In this document: positions 51,796 through 62,129 of the stretch, in pieces
Layout: each line of letters opens with the position of its first letter
Position numbering within the stretch: the first letter of the stretch is position 1
Source of the DNA: Maritalea sp049801075
GTDB taxonomy: Bacteria; Pseudomonadota; Alphaproteobacteria; Rhizobiales; Devosiaceae
Length of the DNA stretch: 64,000 nucleotides
NCBI RefSeq assembly: GCF_049801075.1
Contig: NZ_JBNAGG010000001.1
Location: 1,240,001-1,304,000 of the forward strand
Reading direction: 5' to 3'
Notes under the pieces: model-generated
What the model saw: only the letters and a program-made list of their open reading frames with translations
What the model was told of the DNA's origin: nothing
The model's database searches: none
Translations under genes and position numbers: made by a program

Positions 51796-52671
51796 ATGCC
51801 TGAGCTTGGTTTTAATGAAGGTATTTGGCGTTTTGGTGCCTTTGCCGTGGTATTGTTGGTTATGATCGCGTTGGAAGCTATGTGGCCACGCCGCGAGCGG
51901 CGGCACACGCGGTTGCGTCGCTGGTCGACCAATTTGGGCATTTTGTTTTCAGATTATGTGGCAGTGGCATTAGTCGTTTTGCTGGTCCCAGTAACCGCTG
52001 TGATCACCGCCCTGTTCGCGCAACAATATCAAATTGGCCTTTTCTATTGGTTGGATTGGCCAAACTGGCTTGAGTGGTTGATCACATTCTTGGTTCTCGA
52101 CTTTGTGATTTGGGGACAACACGTCATCACCCACAAAATTCCGATCCTTTGGCGAATTCATCGGGTGCACCATACAGATCAGGATTTGGATGCCACCTCC
52201 GCTGTGCGTTTCCACCCGCTGGAGATCATTTTGTCGATCTTCATCAAATCTGCTGCCGTTATCCTTTTGGGTGCCAACGCAGTTGTGGTGGTGATTTTTG
52301 AGGCGGTGGTCAATGGTTCGGCCATCTTCAACCATGCCAATTTCAAAATCCCCAAAAAGCTCGACCATATTTTGCGTTGGATTATCGTGACACCAGATAT
52401 GCATCGGATTCACCATTCGATTGAACGGCACGAACATGACACCAATTATGGCTTCGCCCTGAGCATATGGGACCGCTTATTTCGGGTATATAGCGTCGAG
52501 CCAGAGTTGGGTCACGATAAGATGGTGATTGGCCAAAAGGATGCACAGGAAGAAGGGCCGGAGACATTTTTGTGGTCGATCCTCTTGCCGTTTTTCAAAC
52601 TGAAAATGAAGTCAAAGGGTGACACGGATGCGTCCAATCCTAGTCATAAAAATTCACAGGAAACCACTTAA
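51796..52671 (+). CDS. Sterol desaturase/fatty acid hydroxylase-family membrane protein
   Basis: A 291-residue membrane protein with four hydrophobic segments and the His clusters of the di-iron hydroxylase superfamily: HVITH, HRVHH and, later, MHRIHH with a preceding NHANF. It inserts oxygen into a lipid-like substrate; what that is cannot be told. AGGAG precedes ATG 51796. The C-terminus overlaps the convergent solute-binding gene by 32 bases. Confidence 0.87.
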   Translation: MPELGFNEGIWRFGAFAVVLLVMIALEAMWPRRERRHTRLRRWSTNLGILFSDYVAVALVVLLVPVTAVITALFAQQYQIGLFYWLDWPNWLEWLITFLVLDFVIWGQHVITHKIPILWRIHRVHHTDQDLDATSAVRFHPLEIILSIFIKSAAVILLGANAVVVVIFEAVVNGSAIFNHANFKIPKKLDHILRWIIVTPDMHRIHHSIERHEHDTNYGFALSIWDRLFRVYSVEPELGHDKMVIGQKDAQEEGPETFLWSILLPFFKLKMKSKGDTDASNPSHKNSQETT

Positions 52672-53458
52672 GATATAGCTCTGCGAATTTTCCATTTTCC
52701 TGCAGGCGGCGCAGCGCGATATTTATAGCGCGGCGCGTGTTGTCGCTGCCACGCTTCACGGCAATGGTGAGCCCCTCCCCGAAATAACGGCTGGAGAAAT
52801 AGGGGCCATCATCAAACGTGCAACAATCTGGGTTTTCATTTAGCCAGAACGATGCTCGCATACCATCCACAAAGGCACGATCAATATCGGCGAACTTCAC
52901 CGCATCCAGCGCGGCGCGCTCATTGGCAAAAGGCACAAGCTCTAGCTGTTTAAAATGCGCCTGCAAAAATTGAGCCTGAGCCGACCCTTCGCGCACACCA
53001 ACCTTATTGTCGTTTTCTTCTTTTGCGGGCAACTGCCCTTGCTGCCGCACGACGAAGCGCGCGGGGAATTTCAGATAGGCTTGGGAAAAATCCATCTGTT
53101 GTGCCCGGTCGGGCGTGATGGCAACAGCAGCGATCACCGCGTCGCCCTGTCCATTTTCCATTGCACTGCCCAATTGCTCCCATGGCCATGATTGTACGGT
53201 GCATTTCACGCTTATTTCGGTGCAAATAGCTGCGGCAAGATCAATATGAAACCCGGCCAGTTCACCGCCCGCGCCGCGGAAATTTAGCGGCGGAAAATCA
53301 TTGGTGGTCAAAAAACGTATGGCGCCGATCTGTGCCGGATCAAACACGTCTTCATGAGCTTGCACATCTGCATGATTGGGCAGCGTTTGTGCATTCGCCA
53401 AGCTCGCCAACACCGCAAAAAAGAAACCCATGGTTGTAGCCAAGGCAGATTTTATCAT
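52640..53458 (-). CDS. Periplasmic solute-binding protein (amino-acid ABC type)
   Basis: A 272-residue protein with a signal peptide (to about residue 23, ALASLANAQ-like) and the family 3 solute-binding fold: IRFLTTNDFPPLNF, GFHIDLAAAIC and DAVIAAVAITPDRAQQMDFSQAY. No permease or ATPase gene is adjacent, so it may be an orphan binding protein or a sensor partner. ATG 53458 is used; the longer frame begins with TTG. Confidence 0.88.
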   Translation of the reverse strand: MIKSALATTMGFFFAVLASLANAQTLPNHADVQAHEDVFDPAQIGAIRFLTTNDFPPLNFRGAGGELAGFHIDLAAAICTEISVKCTVQSWPWEQLGSAMENGQGDAVIAAVAITPDRAQQMDFSQAYLKFPARFVVRQQGQLPAKEENDNKVGVREGSAQAQFLQAHFKQLELVPFANERAALDAVKFADIDRAFVDGMRASFWLNENPDCCTFDDGPYFSSRYFGEGLTIAVKRGSDNTRRAINIALRRLQENGKFAELYLKWFPVNFYD

Positions 53459-53551
53459 TGGTCTCAAACACTTATCCCGACAGATTTTGACTCATCACGC
53501 ATAGTTTGGCACAGTAAACCTTATTTTATTTGATTTTTATAGTGATTTACT

Positions 53552-55489
53552 TTGGTTCATTTGCGCGTTGATCTGCAGCCTGCAGATCTTTTGCAACATA
53601 TTTTAGCTCCCTATCAAGTGGGGCGGCCTCGCTGTATCGCACTGATTGAAGAAGCGCGCGTGCAAAAGCTTGATGCACTCCGCTTGTGCGCTGCTCGATA
53701 TAATCTGTCTGAAACCGAACTTTATGAACGCGCGTCCACGCTCATAGGGATGGCGTTTCATCCTGCTGTGCCACATGGAGCTGTCAAGATGCCACAAGTG
53801 GACCATCTTGAGCATCTCACTGATATTCGCCAAGTCAAAGCCAAGATATTCGACCGCGATTTGGTTTTTGCAGCACCTACTTTGGACGGCTTTGTCACAT
53901 TGCACGCGCGTTTACAGCGAAACGATAATCTGCGCCGGCAGATTTGCATCGTGCCCCCAAAAACATTGCGACACGCTATTCAGGAGACGCAAAACCCGTC
54001 GCTTTATCAATATGCGACACAAAAGCTCGCGCGGATTTGGCCACATGCCAGCGCCCATTTGGGCTTAGGTCATTTCAGAAGATTTTTGTTTTTAGGGGCG
54101 GTCCTTTCGGTGGCCGCCCTTTCTGCATGGGATCCTCCCATGCTTGAATTCTTGATTTTCGCCTTTTTGGCGCTCCTCTATGTCAGCCCCGCTAGCTTCC
54201 GGCTTTATGCTTCGCTTTATGGCACATTGCTGGGCCGTCCGGAAAAACCGCGTCTAATGTCGAACCATGATTTGCCTATCTACAGCATTCTTGTGCCACT
54301 TCGCGACGAAGCCAGCTTGGTGCCGCAATTGGCAAATGCCCTCAAAGCGCTCAACTATCCCCCTGAGAAACTGGACATCAAATTTGTGGTCGAAACTGTT
54401 TCCCCGCAAACTGTTCAAGCCGTCGAGCGCGAATTGGATTATCTACCATTCGAGCTGGTCAAGGTGCCCGATGGTATGCCGCGCACCAAACCCAAGGCGA
54501 TTAATTTTGCTTTGCCTTTGGCCCGGGGCGAGCATGTGGTTGTTTATGATGCGGAGGACATTCCACATCCCAATCAACTGCGCATGGCCGCCACATTTTT
54601 CGCACAGGAACCCGACATCGATTGCTTTCAGGCAGAGCTCTTGATCGACAATAGCGGCGAAAATGCCCTCGCCTCTTTGTTCGCAACTGAATATGCCACC
54701 CAATTCGGCCTGATCATGCCTGCCTTGGCAGAGTTCAAGATGCCGATGCCGCTTGGTGGCACGTCCAACCATTTCCGCATTGCCTCTTTGCGCTATGTCG
54801 GCGGATGGGACAGTTTTAACGTAACGGAAGATGCAGATTTGGGGATGCGGCTCGCGCGGCTCGGCATGCGCTGTGCCATGCTGCCTTCCGCCACGCGCGA
54901 AGAAGCGCCGATCAATATTTGGCCTTGGGTGAAACAGCGCACCCGCTGGATGAAGGGTTGGATGCAGACATTGTTGGTGCATTCCAGCCAATTGCGATTG
55001 CTGAGCATTCAACTGGGCTGGCGCAATTTTTTGTTTTTCTATCTTTATATTGGCGGCATGGTGTTTGCCGCGCCAATGCATGGCATCTTTCTGGTCAAAT
55101 TCACGTGTGAGGCCCTTTATTATCAAGGCGAATTGCCCGCCCGACTGGCCCATGCGTGGCCCTATTTTATCGTGTTGTCCATGACCTATGGTAGCGCGAT
55201 CATCACAGGTGTGTTGGGGCTTATTCGGGTCCGAAAGCCGTTGCTGATTGTCTATCAATTGTTGCTGCCGCTTTATTGGATACTCACCTCAATCGCCACA
55301 TTGCGTGCCGCGTGGCAATTGGCGGTTGATCCGTTTAGTTGGGAAAAGACAACCCATGGCAAAACCCGTGTGCAGCGCAATTTGTGGGCAAAGAAGCAAA
55401 ACCGTACGCGGCGTTTGTTGGTACACGCAAGACGTTTCAAGCGACAATTGATTGCCAAAGCCAAACGTGCGTCTACCACCACAGATTGA
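53552..55489 (+). CDS. BcsA-like family 2 glycosyltransferase
   Basis: A 645-residue protein with an N-terminal MshEN/GSPII_E-type domain (about 1-75), two membrane segments (about 175-220), a GT2 catalytic domain with YDAEDIPHPNQLR, VTEDADLGMRL and QRTRWMKGW (the D, D, QxxRW set), then three or more C-terminal membrane segments. It should build a beta-linked polysaccharide across the inner membrane. Product unknown; no partner gene is adjacent. The frame opens with TTG 53552 straight after a stop; TTG 53561 is also possible. Confidence 0.85.
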   Translation: MVHLRVDLQPADLLQHILAPYQVGRPRCIALIEEARVQKLDALRLCAARYNLSETELYERASTLIGMAFHPAVPHGAVKMPQVDHLEHLTDIRQVKAKIFDRDLVFAAPTLDGFVTLHARLQRNDNLRRQICIVPPKTLRHAIQETQNPSLYQYATQKLARIWPHASAHLGLGHFRRFLFLGAVLSVAALSAWDPPMLEFLIFAFLALLYVSPASFRLYASLYGTLLGRPEKPRLMSNHDLPIYSILVPLRDEASLVPQLANALKALNYPPEKLDIKFVVETVSPQTVQAVERELDYLPFELVKVPDGMPRTKPKAINFALPLARGEHVVVYDAEDIPHPNQLRMAATFFAQEPDIDCFQAELLIDNSGENALASLFATEYATQFGLIMPALAEFKMPMPLGGTSNHFRIASLRYVGGWDSFNVTEDADLGMRLARLGMRCAMLPSATREEAPINIWPWVKQRTRWMKGWMQTLLVHSSQLRLLSIQLGWRNFLFFYLYIGGMVFAAPMHGIFLVKFTCEALYYQGELPARLAHAWPYFIVLSMTYGSAIITGVLGLIRVRKPLLIVYQLLLPLYWILTSIATLRAAWQLAVDPFSWEKTTHGKTRVQRNLWAKKQNRTRRLLVHARRFKRQLIAKAKRASTTTD

Positions 55490-55547
55490 TCTTTTGTTGG
55501 AAAAACAATAGGACAAAATAAGGTATTGATGGCGCAAAGAGGTTGGC

Positions 55548-56807
55548 GTGGGCAGTTTTGTAGAACAAGTTAAACAGGCGAAAGACAATTTGGCACCCGT
55601 TTTGCCCGCAACGCCGCTGCAGCGCAATGTGCATCTATCACAACAATATGGCGCCGAAATTTACCTCAAGCGCGAGGATTTGACCCCCGTCCGGTCTTAC
55701 AAATTGCGCGGCGCGTTTAATTTTATCTCCAAGGCACTTGCTGCTCATATGGGTAAAACAAAGCCGCATTTTGTGTGCGCCTCTGCCGGCAATCATGCGC
55801 AAGGCTTTGCCTTTAGCTGCGCCCATTTTGGCGTGCATGGCACTATCTTCATGCCTGTCACCACGCCACGGCAAAAGATCGACAAGACCAAGATTTTCGG
55901 TGGCGAGTTTGTTGAGGTGAAGCTCACGGGCGATATTTTTGATCAATGCTACGCTGCCGCACAGCAATTTTGCGCGGAACAGGGCGCGCATTTGGTGCCG
56001 CCATTTGATCATGCAGATATTGTTGAAGGCCAAGCCACCATCGGCTTGGAGATTATGGAGCAGTTGGAAGATAACGCACCGGATATGATCATCCTGCCTG
56101 TCGGCGGTGGCGGGTTGAGCGCTGGCTTGTTGCAATTGTTCCGCGAGATCGCGCCGGACACCGAATTTGTGTTTGTGGAACCCGCTGGCGCGCCAAGCCT
56201 AAAACGCAGCCTTGAAACTCAAACTCAATTGAAGCTCGACAAAATTGACAACTTTGTCGATGGCGCTGCTGTTGCGCAAATTGGCGAGTTGAATTTCGAC
56301 ATCTTGAAAGATGTGCCTAGCGAGCATGTGCATTTGGTGCCCGAAAATCGCTTGTGCGCCACCATCAGCTCGTTGCTGAACATTGAAGGTTTGGTGCTGG
56401 AGCCTGCCGGTGCCCTCTCCATTGACATGCTCGAGGATTTGCCCGCTGAACGCATTGCAGGCAAAAATATTGTCTGCATCGTTTCTGGTGGCAATTTCGA
56501 CTTTGAGCGGCTACCGGAAGTGAAAGAAAAGGCGATGAGTTATCGCGGGCTGAAGAAATATTTCATCCTGCGCCTGCCGCAGCGCCCGGGTGCGTTGAAA
56601 GACTTTTTGAACATGCTTGGGCCTGACGACGATATTGCCCGGTTTGAATATTTGAAAAAGTCGGCGCGCAATTTTGGTACGGTGCTGTTGGGCATCGAAA
56701 CCAACGATCCGGCCAATTTCCAAGCATTGTTTGATAAGATGGCCGCCGCTGGTTTTTCCTATCAGGACATTACTGAAAACGACCTTCTGTCGAGCTTGAT
56801 TGTCTAA
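55548..56807 (+). CDS. ilvA: Threonine ammonia-lyase
   Basis: A 419-residue PLP enzyme converting threonine to 2-oxobutanoate for isoleucine synthesis. The PLP Lys lies in VRSYKLRGAFNFI, with CASAGNHAQGFA and the phosphate-binding PVGGGGLSAG, and a C-terminal ACT-like domain (about 335-419) suggests isoleucine control. The short form with one regulatory domain is common. It starts with GTG, AGAGG upstream. Its stop abuts the kinase start. Confidence 0.93.
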   Translation: MGSFVEQVKQAKDNLAPVLPATPLQRNVHLSQQYGAEIYLKREDLTPVRSYKLRGAFNFISKALAAHMGKTKPHFVCASAGNHAQGFAFSCAHFGVHGTIFMPVTTPRQKIDKTKIFGGEFVEVKLTGDIFDQCYAAAQQFCAEQGAHLVPPFDHADIVEGQATIGLEIMEQLEDNAPDMIILPVGGGGLSAGLLQLFREIAPDTEFVFVEPAGAPSLKRSLETQTQLKLDKIDNFVDGAAVAQIGELNFDILKDVPSEHVHLVPENRLCATISSLLNIEGLVLEPAGALSIDMLEDLPAERIAGKNIVCIVSGGNFDFERLPEVKEKAMSYRGLKKYFILRLPQRPGALKDFLNMLGPDDDIARFEYLKKSARNFGTVLLGIETNDPANFQALFDKMAAAGFSYQDITENDLLSSLIV

Positions 56808-58563
56808 TGTTTGCTGCAGGAACCACCAGTTCTTTGCAATATCAGCGGCGTCGCCTCGCGGCAGTTCTTATCGCGATTTTCTTGCTGGCGGTCTCCTTTC
56901 TGGTGATCTATGCCGCCGCCTTTTCCACCTTTAAGGCCAGCGAATTGGAGCGGGCTGAAGGTCGGGCAGAGTTTTATCGCACAACCTTGGAAAGCGCCTT
57001 GGATCGGCTTGAACACTTGCCCTTTATTGTCGGGCAAGACCCAGCGGTTGTGCGCGGGCTAACTGATCCAGATAGCCGCGACGCGCTTAACCGCCGTTTG
57101 GCCGATTTTGCTAGCCGTGCCAATGCCGAAGCATTGTATGTGATGGATTTGACCGGGCTTACGGTCGCTGCCTCAAATTATGCAGAGCCGGTGAATTTTA
57201 TTGGCGAGAACTACAGTTTTCGCCCCTATTTTCAAACCGCAAAAAGTGGCCAACGCGGCAAGTTCTTCGCCATTGGCGCCACCACCAAACGGCCGGGCTT
57301 TTTCGTCGCCGAACCTGTGCGCAATTTGGCGGGCAAAATCATCGGCGTGATTGCGCTCAAGATCGAACTGGATGAACTGGTCGCCGCTTGGCAAGCATCC
57401 GGCGAGAAAATTCTGATCACCAATCTGGATACCATCATTGTGCTTGCCAGCCAGCCCGACTGGCATTACCGCACATTGCTGCCCATCAGCGAAGAACGCC
57501 TGTTGGATATCCGCAATATGCGCCAATTCGGGCAAGAGGCGTTGCAGCCGTTGGATTGGGCACGTTTAGACGATGACGAGATCGATTTTGCGGGGGAGCG
57601 CCATATTGGTGTGCGCGTTCCGGTGAAAAGTCAGCCTTGGCAATTGCACTTTATTGTCAGCACCGCAGGGTTGCAGGAACGGGCCTTGTTTGTCGTGTTT
57701 CTGGCGGCGATCTCTGTCGCGCTTTTGGCCATTCTCTTCATCTTTTGGCGGTCTGAGCGGTTGCGCCGTGCGCTCCATGCCTCGCACCAAGATCGGCAGC
57801 GCCTGTTGCGCGAGATTGAAGAACGCAAGGCCACTGAACAGGCGCTGGCCAAGACCCAAAAGGAGCTGGAGAAATCCAGCCGCATGGCCGCCCTTGGCCA
57901 GTTGGCCGCATCGGTGACGCATGAGTTGGGCCAACCTCTTTCTGCCATGCGCAATTATATTGCGATTGAGGAAATGGGCGCCACGCAAAAGCCGGACAGT
58001 CTGGCCACCCGCCTTTCCTCACTGGTGCGGCGCATGGAAAATATCACCCGCGATCTGCGTTTTTTCTCGCAGCCGAAGCAAGACCAGCAATCCCCGTTCG
58101 ACATTTCCCGCGCCATCGACAATGCGGTGGGCTTGGTGCGCCATGATGTGCAGGCGAAAGAGATTGAGTTGCAGGTTAAAGCCCCAAGTCCCGGCGCGCA
58201 GATTTTGGGCAATAGCGCCCGGTTTGAGCAGGTGCTGGTCAATTTGCTGCGCAACGCGATCAGCGCCGTGGATGATGTGGATGCGCCCCGCATCGAGATT
58301 GGCTGGACGTTGGAACATGGCCAGGTGGTAGTTTTTGTCGCGGATAATGGGCACGGCCTTAAAGGCCAGCAGATTGAAGATTTGCAGGAGCCATTCCGCA
58401 CCGACAAACCGTCTGGCGAGGGGATGGGGCTGGGCCTTGCCATTTCCGCGTCCATTGTGAAAGAACATGCGGGCGAATTGTTTGCTGAAGATAATGATCA
58501 TGGCGGCGCCACCTTCACGGTACTGGTGCCGCCCCTCACCACCCTTGATGAAGAGAGCACAGA

Positions 58564-58567
<4 letters not shown>
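56807..58567 (+). CDS. dctB: DctB-like sensor histidine kinase
   Basis: A 586-residue kinase: membrane segment (about 18-40), periplasmic Cache-type sensor (about 45-280), second segment (about 287-308), coiled coil, HisKA with the phospho-His in LAASVTHELGQPLSAMRNY, and HATPase with NLLRNAISAV, DNGHGL and GMGLGLAIS. The layout matches DctB, which senses C4-dicarboxylates. ATGA overlap with the regulator gene at 58564; TRAP genes follow, supporting organic-acid sensing. Confidence 0.9.
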
Positions 58568-59910
<1,343 letters not shown>

Positions 59911-60042
59911 GGGTGTTTGTTTTGTCTCACGGCTATTCGGTGCTGCGCACCAGCCTGCGACGGCGCGGCCAAAAAGTTGGCCGGGGTCCACGTAGCTTTG
60001 GTGAAGTTGCACAACATGCCGGGTGAAGCGCCAAATGTCCCC

Positions 60043-60194
60043 ACTACATGGATTACCGGATCAAGCCCGGTAATGACGTGAGGGTGTGGTGCCACACTGC
60101 GCACGGCTTTTGAGTGAAGCACCCATGGCGGGGGTGCCGGGGACGGGAGCGTAGCGACCGGTGGCGGCGCGTAAAAACTCCGGGGGTGCCGGGG
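60043..60194 (-). repeat. Interspersed palindromic repeat, copy B
   Basis: Reverse-orientation homologue of 49085-49234. It reads CATGGATTACCGG, ATCAAGCCCGGTAATGACGT, CACCCATGGCGGGGGTGCCG and GGCGGCGCGT in the order expected for an inverted copy. Like copy A, it is intergenic. Confidence 0.8.
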
Positions 60195-60365
60195 ACGGAA
60201 CCGCAGTGTCCTGTGGCAGCGAAAAAGACTGAGCCCAACAACCAACAGTGCCCACCCCCCCCTGCGGAAATCCGCAGGGCCGTGCTTTTCCCATTGGCAG
60301 TTTTCTTCATACCCAAGCCTCATCGCCGCACCTAATCTATTGGCAGCATCGACTCGGCCATGGGC

Positions 60366-60381
60366 TGGGGCGAATTGTGCA
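60366..60381 (+). promoter_or_regulatory. Candidate sigma-54-type promoter for dctP
   Basis: TGGGGC-GAATT-GTGCA compares with the TGGCAC-N5-TTGCA consensus: the invariant GG and GC are kept, ten bases apart, and 8 of 11 consensus positions match. The ATG of dctP is 36 bases downstream. Chance matches are common, so confidence is limited. Confidence 0.35.
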
Positions 60382-60417
60382 AACAGATTTGGGTTAGGTT
60401 TTCTTGGGAGGAACAAG

Positions 60418-61419
60418 ATGAAGACCATTACGAAAACAGCTATTGCTGCGCTTTTGGGCATGTCCTTTGTGGGCGAAGCCGTTGCGGTTGAGTGGAATGT
60501 GTCCCTTTGGGGTCAGCGCCGTGCTTTCACCGAACATGTTGAGAAATTGGCCGAACTGGTCAGCGCAAAAACTAATGGCGAGTTCACGCTGAACTTGTCT
60601 TATGGTGGCTTGTCGAATAACCGCGAAAATTTGGATGGCATCTCCATCGGCGCGTTTGAAATGGCGCAGTTCTGTGCGGGTTATCACGCGGATAAAAACC
60701 CATCCATCACCGTGTTGGAACTGCCATTTTTGGGCGTAACCACGCTGGAGCAAGAAATTGCTGCATCCATGGCGGTTTATAATCACCCGGCCACACAAGC
60801 AGATTTGGGCCGTTGGAATGCAACTTTGCTGATGCCATCACCTTTGCCGCAATATAACTTTGTGGGCGTTGGCGAAGCACCGCGCAGCTTGGATGATTTT
60901 GAAGGCTTGACCGTGCGCGCCACTGGCGGCATTGGCCGGGCGATGGAAAGCATTGGCGCTGTGCCAAACTCCATGTCCGCCACTGAAGTGCGCCAAGCGC
61001 TTGATTCAGGTGTGGTGAAAGCCGTGTCGTTTGCACCGCACGCGCACATGTCTTTCGGCACCATTGAGAGTGGCGAATGGTGGACCACCAACATGAACCC
61101 GGGCACAGTGAACTGCCCAGTTGTGGCCAACACCGATGCGTTGAACAGCTTGTCTGATGCGCATCGCGAAGCCTTGCTGGGCTCTATTCCAGAGTCCCTG
61201 CAATATTATGTTGATTTCTACAACAACCAAACCATGGCGGCTTGGGGCCCGGCGCTTGATGAGCGTGGCATCGAGCGGATCACCTACACAGACGAAGAGT
61301 TGGACAATTTCCGTTCAGCTGCTGGTGACATTGCCAAAAACTGGGTTGAAGAAAACAACGCCAAAGGCCTGCCAGCGCAAGAATTGCTGGATTTGGTCAA
61401 TTCAACATTGGCAAATTAA
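60418..61419 (+). CDS. dctP: TRAP transporter substrate-binding protein (DctP family)
   Basis: A 333-residue periplasmic protein with a signal peptide (about 1-22, cleavage near VGEAVA) and the DctP fold, including VRATGGIGRAMESIGAVPNSM, the conserved Arg-bearing block that binds the substrate carboxylate. GGGAGG precedes ATG 60418. It delivers an organic acid to DctQM. The specificity, often a C4-dicarboxylate, cannot be read from the sequence. Confidence 0.93.
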   Translation: MKTITKTAIAALLGMSFVGEAVAVEWNVSLWGQRRAFTEHVEKLAELVSAKTNGEFTLNLSYGGLSNNRENLDGISIGAFEMAQFCAGYHADKNPSITVLELPFLGVTTLEQEIAASMAVYNHPATQADLGRWNATLLMPSPLPQYNFVGVGEAPRSLDDFEGLTVRATGGIGRAMESIGAVPNSMSATEVRQALDSGVVKAVSFAPHAHMSFGTIESGEWWTTNMNPGTVNCPVVANTDALNSLSDAHREALLGSIPESLQYYVDFYNNQTMAAWGPALDERGIERITYTDEELDNFRSAAGDIAKNWVEENNAKGLPAQELLDLVNSTLAN

Positions 61420-61429
61420 TCTGAACAAT

Positions 61430-61461
61430 CGGCCACGCTTGTCGTGGCCGGTTTCTTTTTT
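61430..61461 (+). terminator. Intercistronic hairpin with T-run between dctP and dctQ
   Basis: Eight-base stem CGGCCACG/CGTGGCCG with loop CTTGT and TTTCTTTTTT after it. It probably reduces read-through, so more binding protein than permease is made. Confidence 0.8.
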
Positions 61462-61487
61462 GCTATTGGTTTTCGGGGGAGGACACC

Positions 61488-62129
61488 ATGGCGGGCACAG
61501 CTTCCGTTTTAACGGATGACAGCTTTTTAAGCCGTTTAGATCAACGGCTCTTTTCCATCGAAAAAATACTGATCCTGATCGGCGGCTTGGCGATTTTCTC
61601 GCTTATGCTTATGGCCGTGATTTCGGTTGGTGGACGCAACTTTTTCAACCGCCCCTTGCCGGGATATGTGGATTGGATTGAGCAAGCCATGCCGCTGATC
61701 GCGTTTGTTGGCATCGCCTATACCCAGCGCGTTGGTGGCCATATCCGCATGGATATTTTGGTTGGTCAGCTCAAAGGTCGTCCACTGTGGCTTGCTGAGT
61801 TTGTTTCCACTTTTGCGATGCTTGTTCTCACGCTATTGCTGCTGTGGGGATCATGGGCCCATTTCCAGCGCTCATTTGATTTTAGCGTGCCCATGTGGAG
61901 CCGCGACTCCTCAATTGACATTGGCTTGCCGCTCTGGCCCGCAAAACTGCTAGCGCCCATTGCGTTTTTTGTGCTCGCCCTGCGTCTCACCATTCAATTG
62001 TGGGGCTTTGGCCGCGCCGTGAAAACAGATGCAACCAATCCTGTTGCTGTGCCGCTGATTGAAGATGCAGCCACCCAAGCGCAGCGGGAAGCTGAAAGCG
62101 TTTCCGGCCTTGAGGAGGACAGCAAATGA
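61488..62129 (+). CDS. dctQ: TRAP transporter small permease (DctQ family)
   Basis: A 213-residue protein with four hydrophobic segments (about 28-52, 65-82, 103-125 and 153-170) and the DctQ pattern FFNRPLPGYVDWIEQAMPLIAFVGIAY. GGGGGAGGAC precedes the ATG. It ends in an ATGA overlap with dctM, as usual in TRAP operons. Confidence 0.93.
   Translation: MAGTASVLTDDSFLSRLDQRLFSIEKILILIGGLAIFSLMLMAVISVGGRNFFNRPLPGYVDWIEQAMPLIAFVGIAYTQRVGGHIRMDILVGQLKGRPLWLAEFVSTFAMLVLTLLLLWGSWAHFQRSFDFSVPMWSRDSSIDIGLPLWPAKLLAPIAFFVLALRLTIQLWGFGRAVKTDATNPVAVPLIEDAATQAQREAESVSGLEEDSK

Larger units (their letters stand above)
59911..60417. other. Gap upstream of dctP with repeats and palindromes
   Basis: About 500 bases without a gene. 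It contains repeat copy B (60043-60194), a perfect 20-base palindrome CCCTGCGGA-AA-TCCGCAGGG (60260-60279), possibly the dctBD terminator, and a candidate sigma-54-type promoter at 60366-60381. A second GGGGGTGCCGGGGACGG unit is also seen within the repeat. Confidence 0.6.

Noticed and set aside
54443..55258. Long open frame (271 residues) on the minus strand inside the glycosyltransferase gene
   Set aside because: The plus-strand protein has clear GT2 motifs throughout; the antisense frame has shadow-like composition rich in His, Gln and Arg.
60293..60310. TTGGCAGTTTTCTTCAT as a sigma-54 promoter
   Set aside because: The -12 GC is replaced by CA; the site at 60366-60381 fits better.
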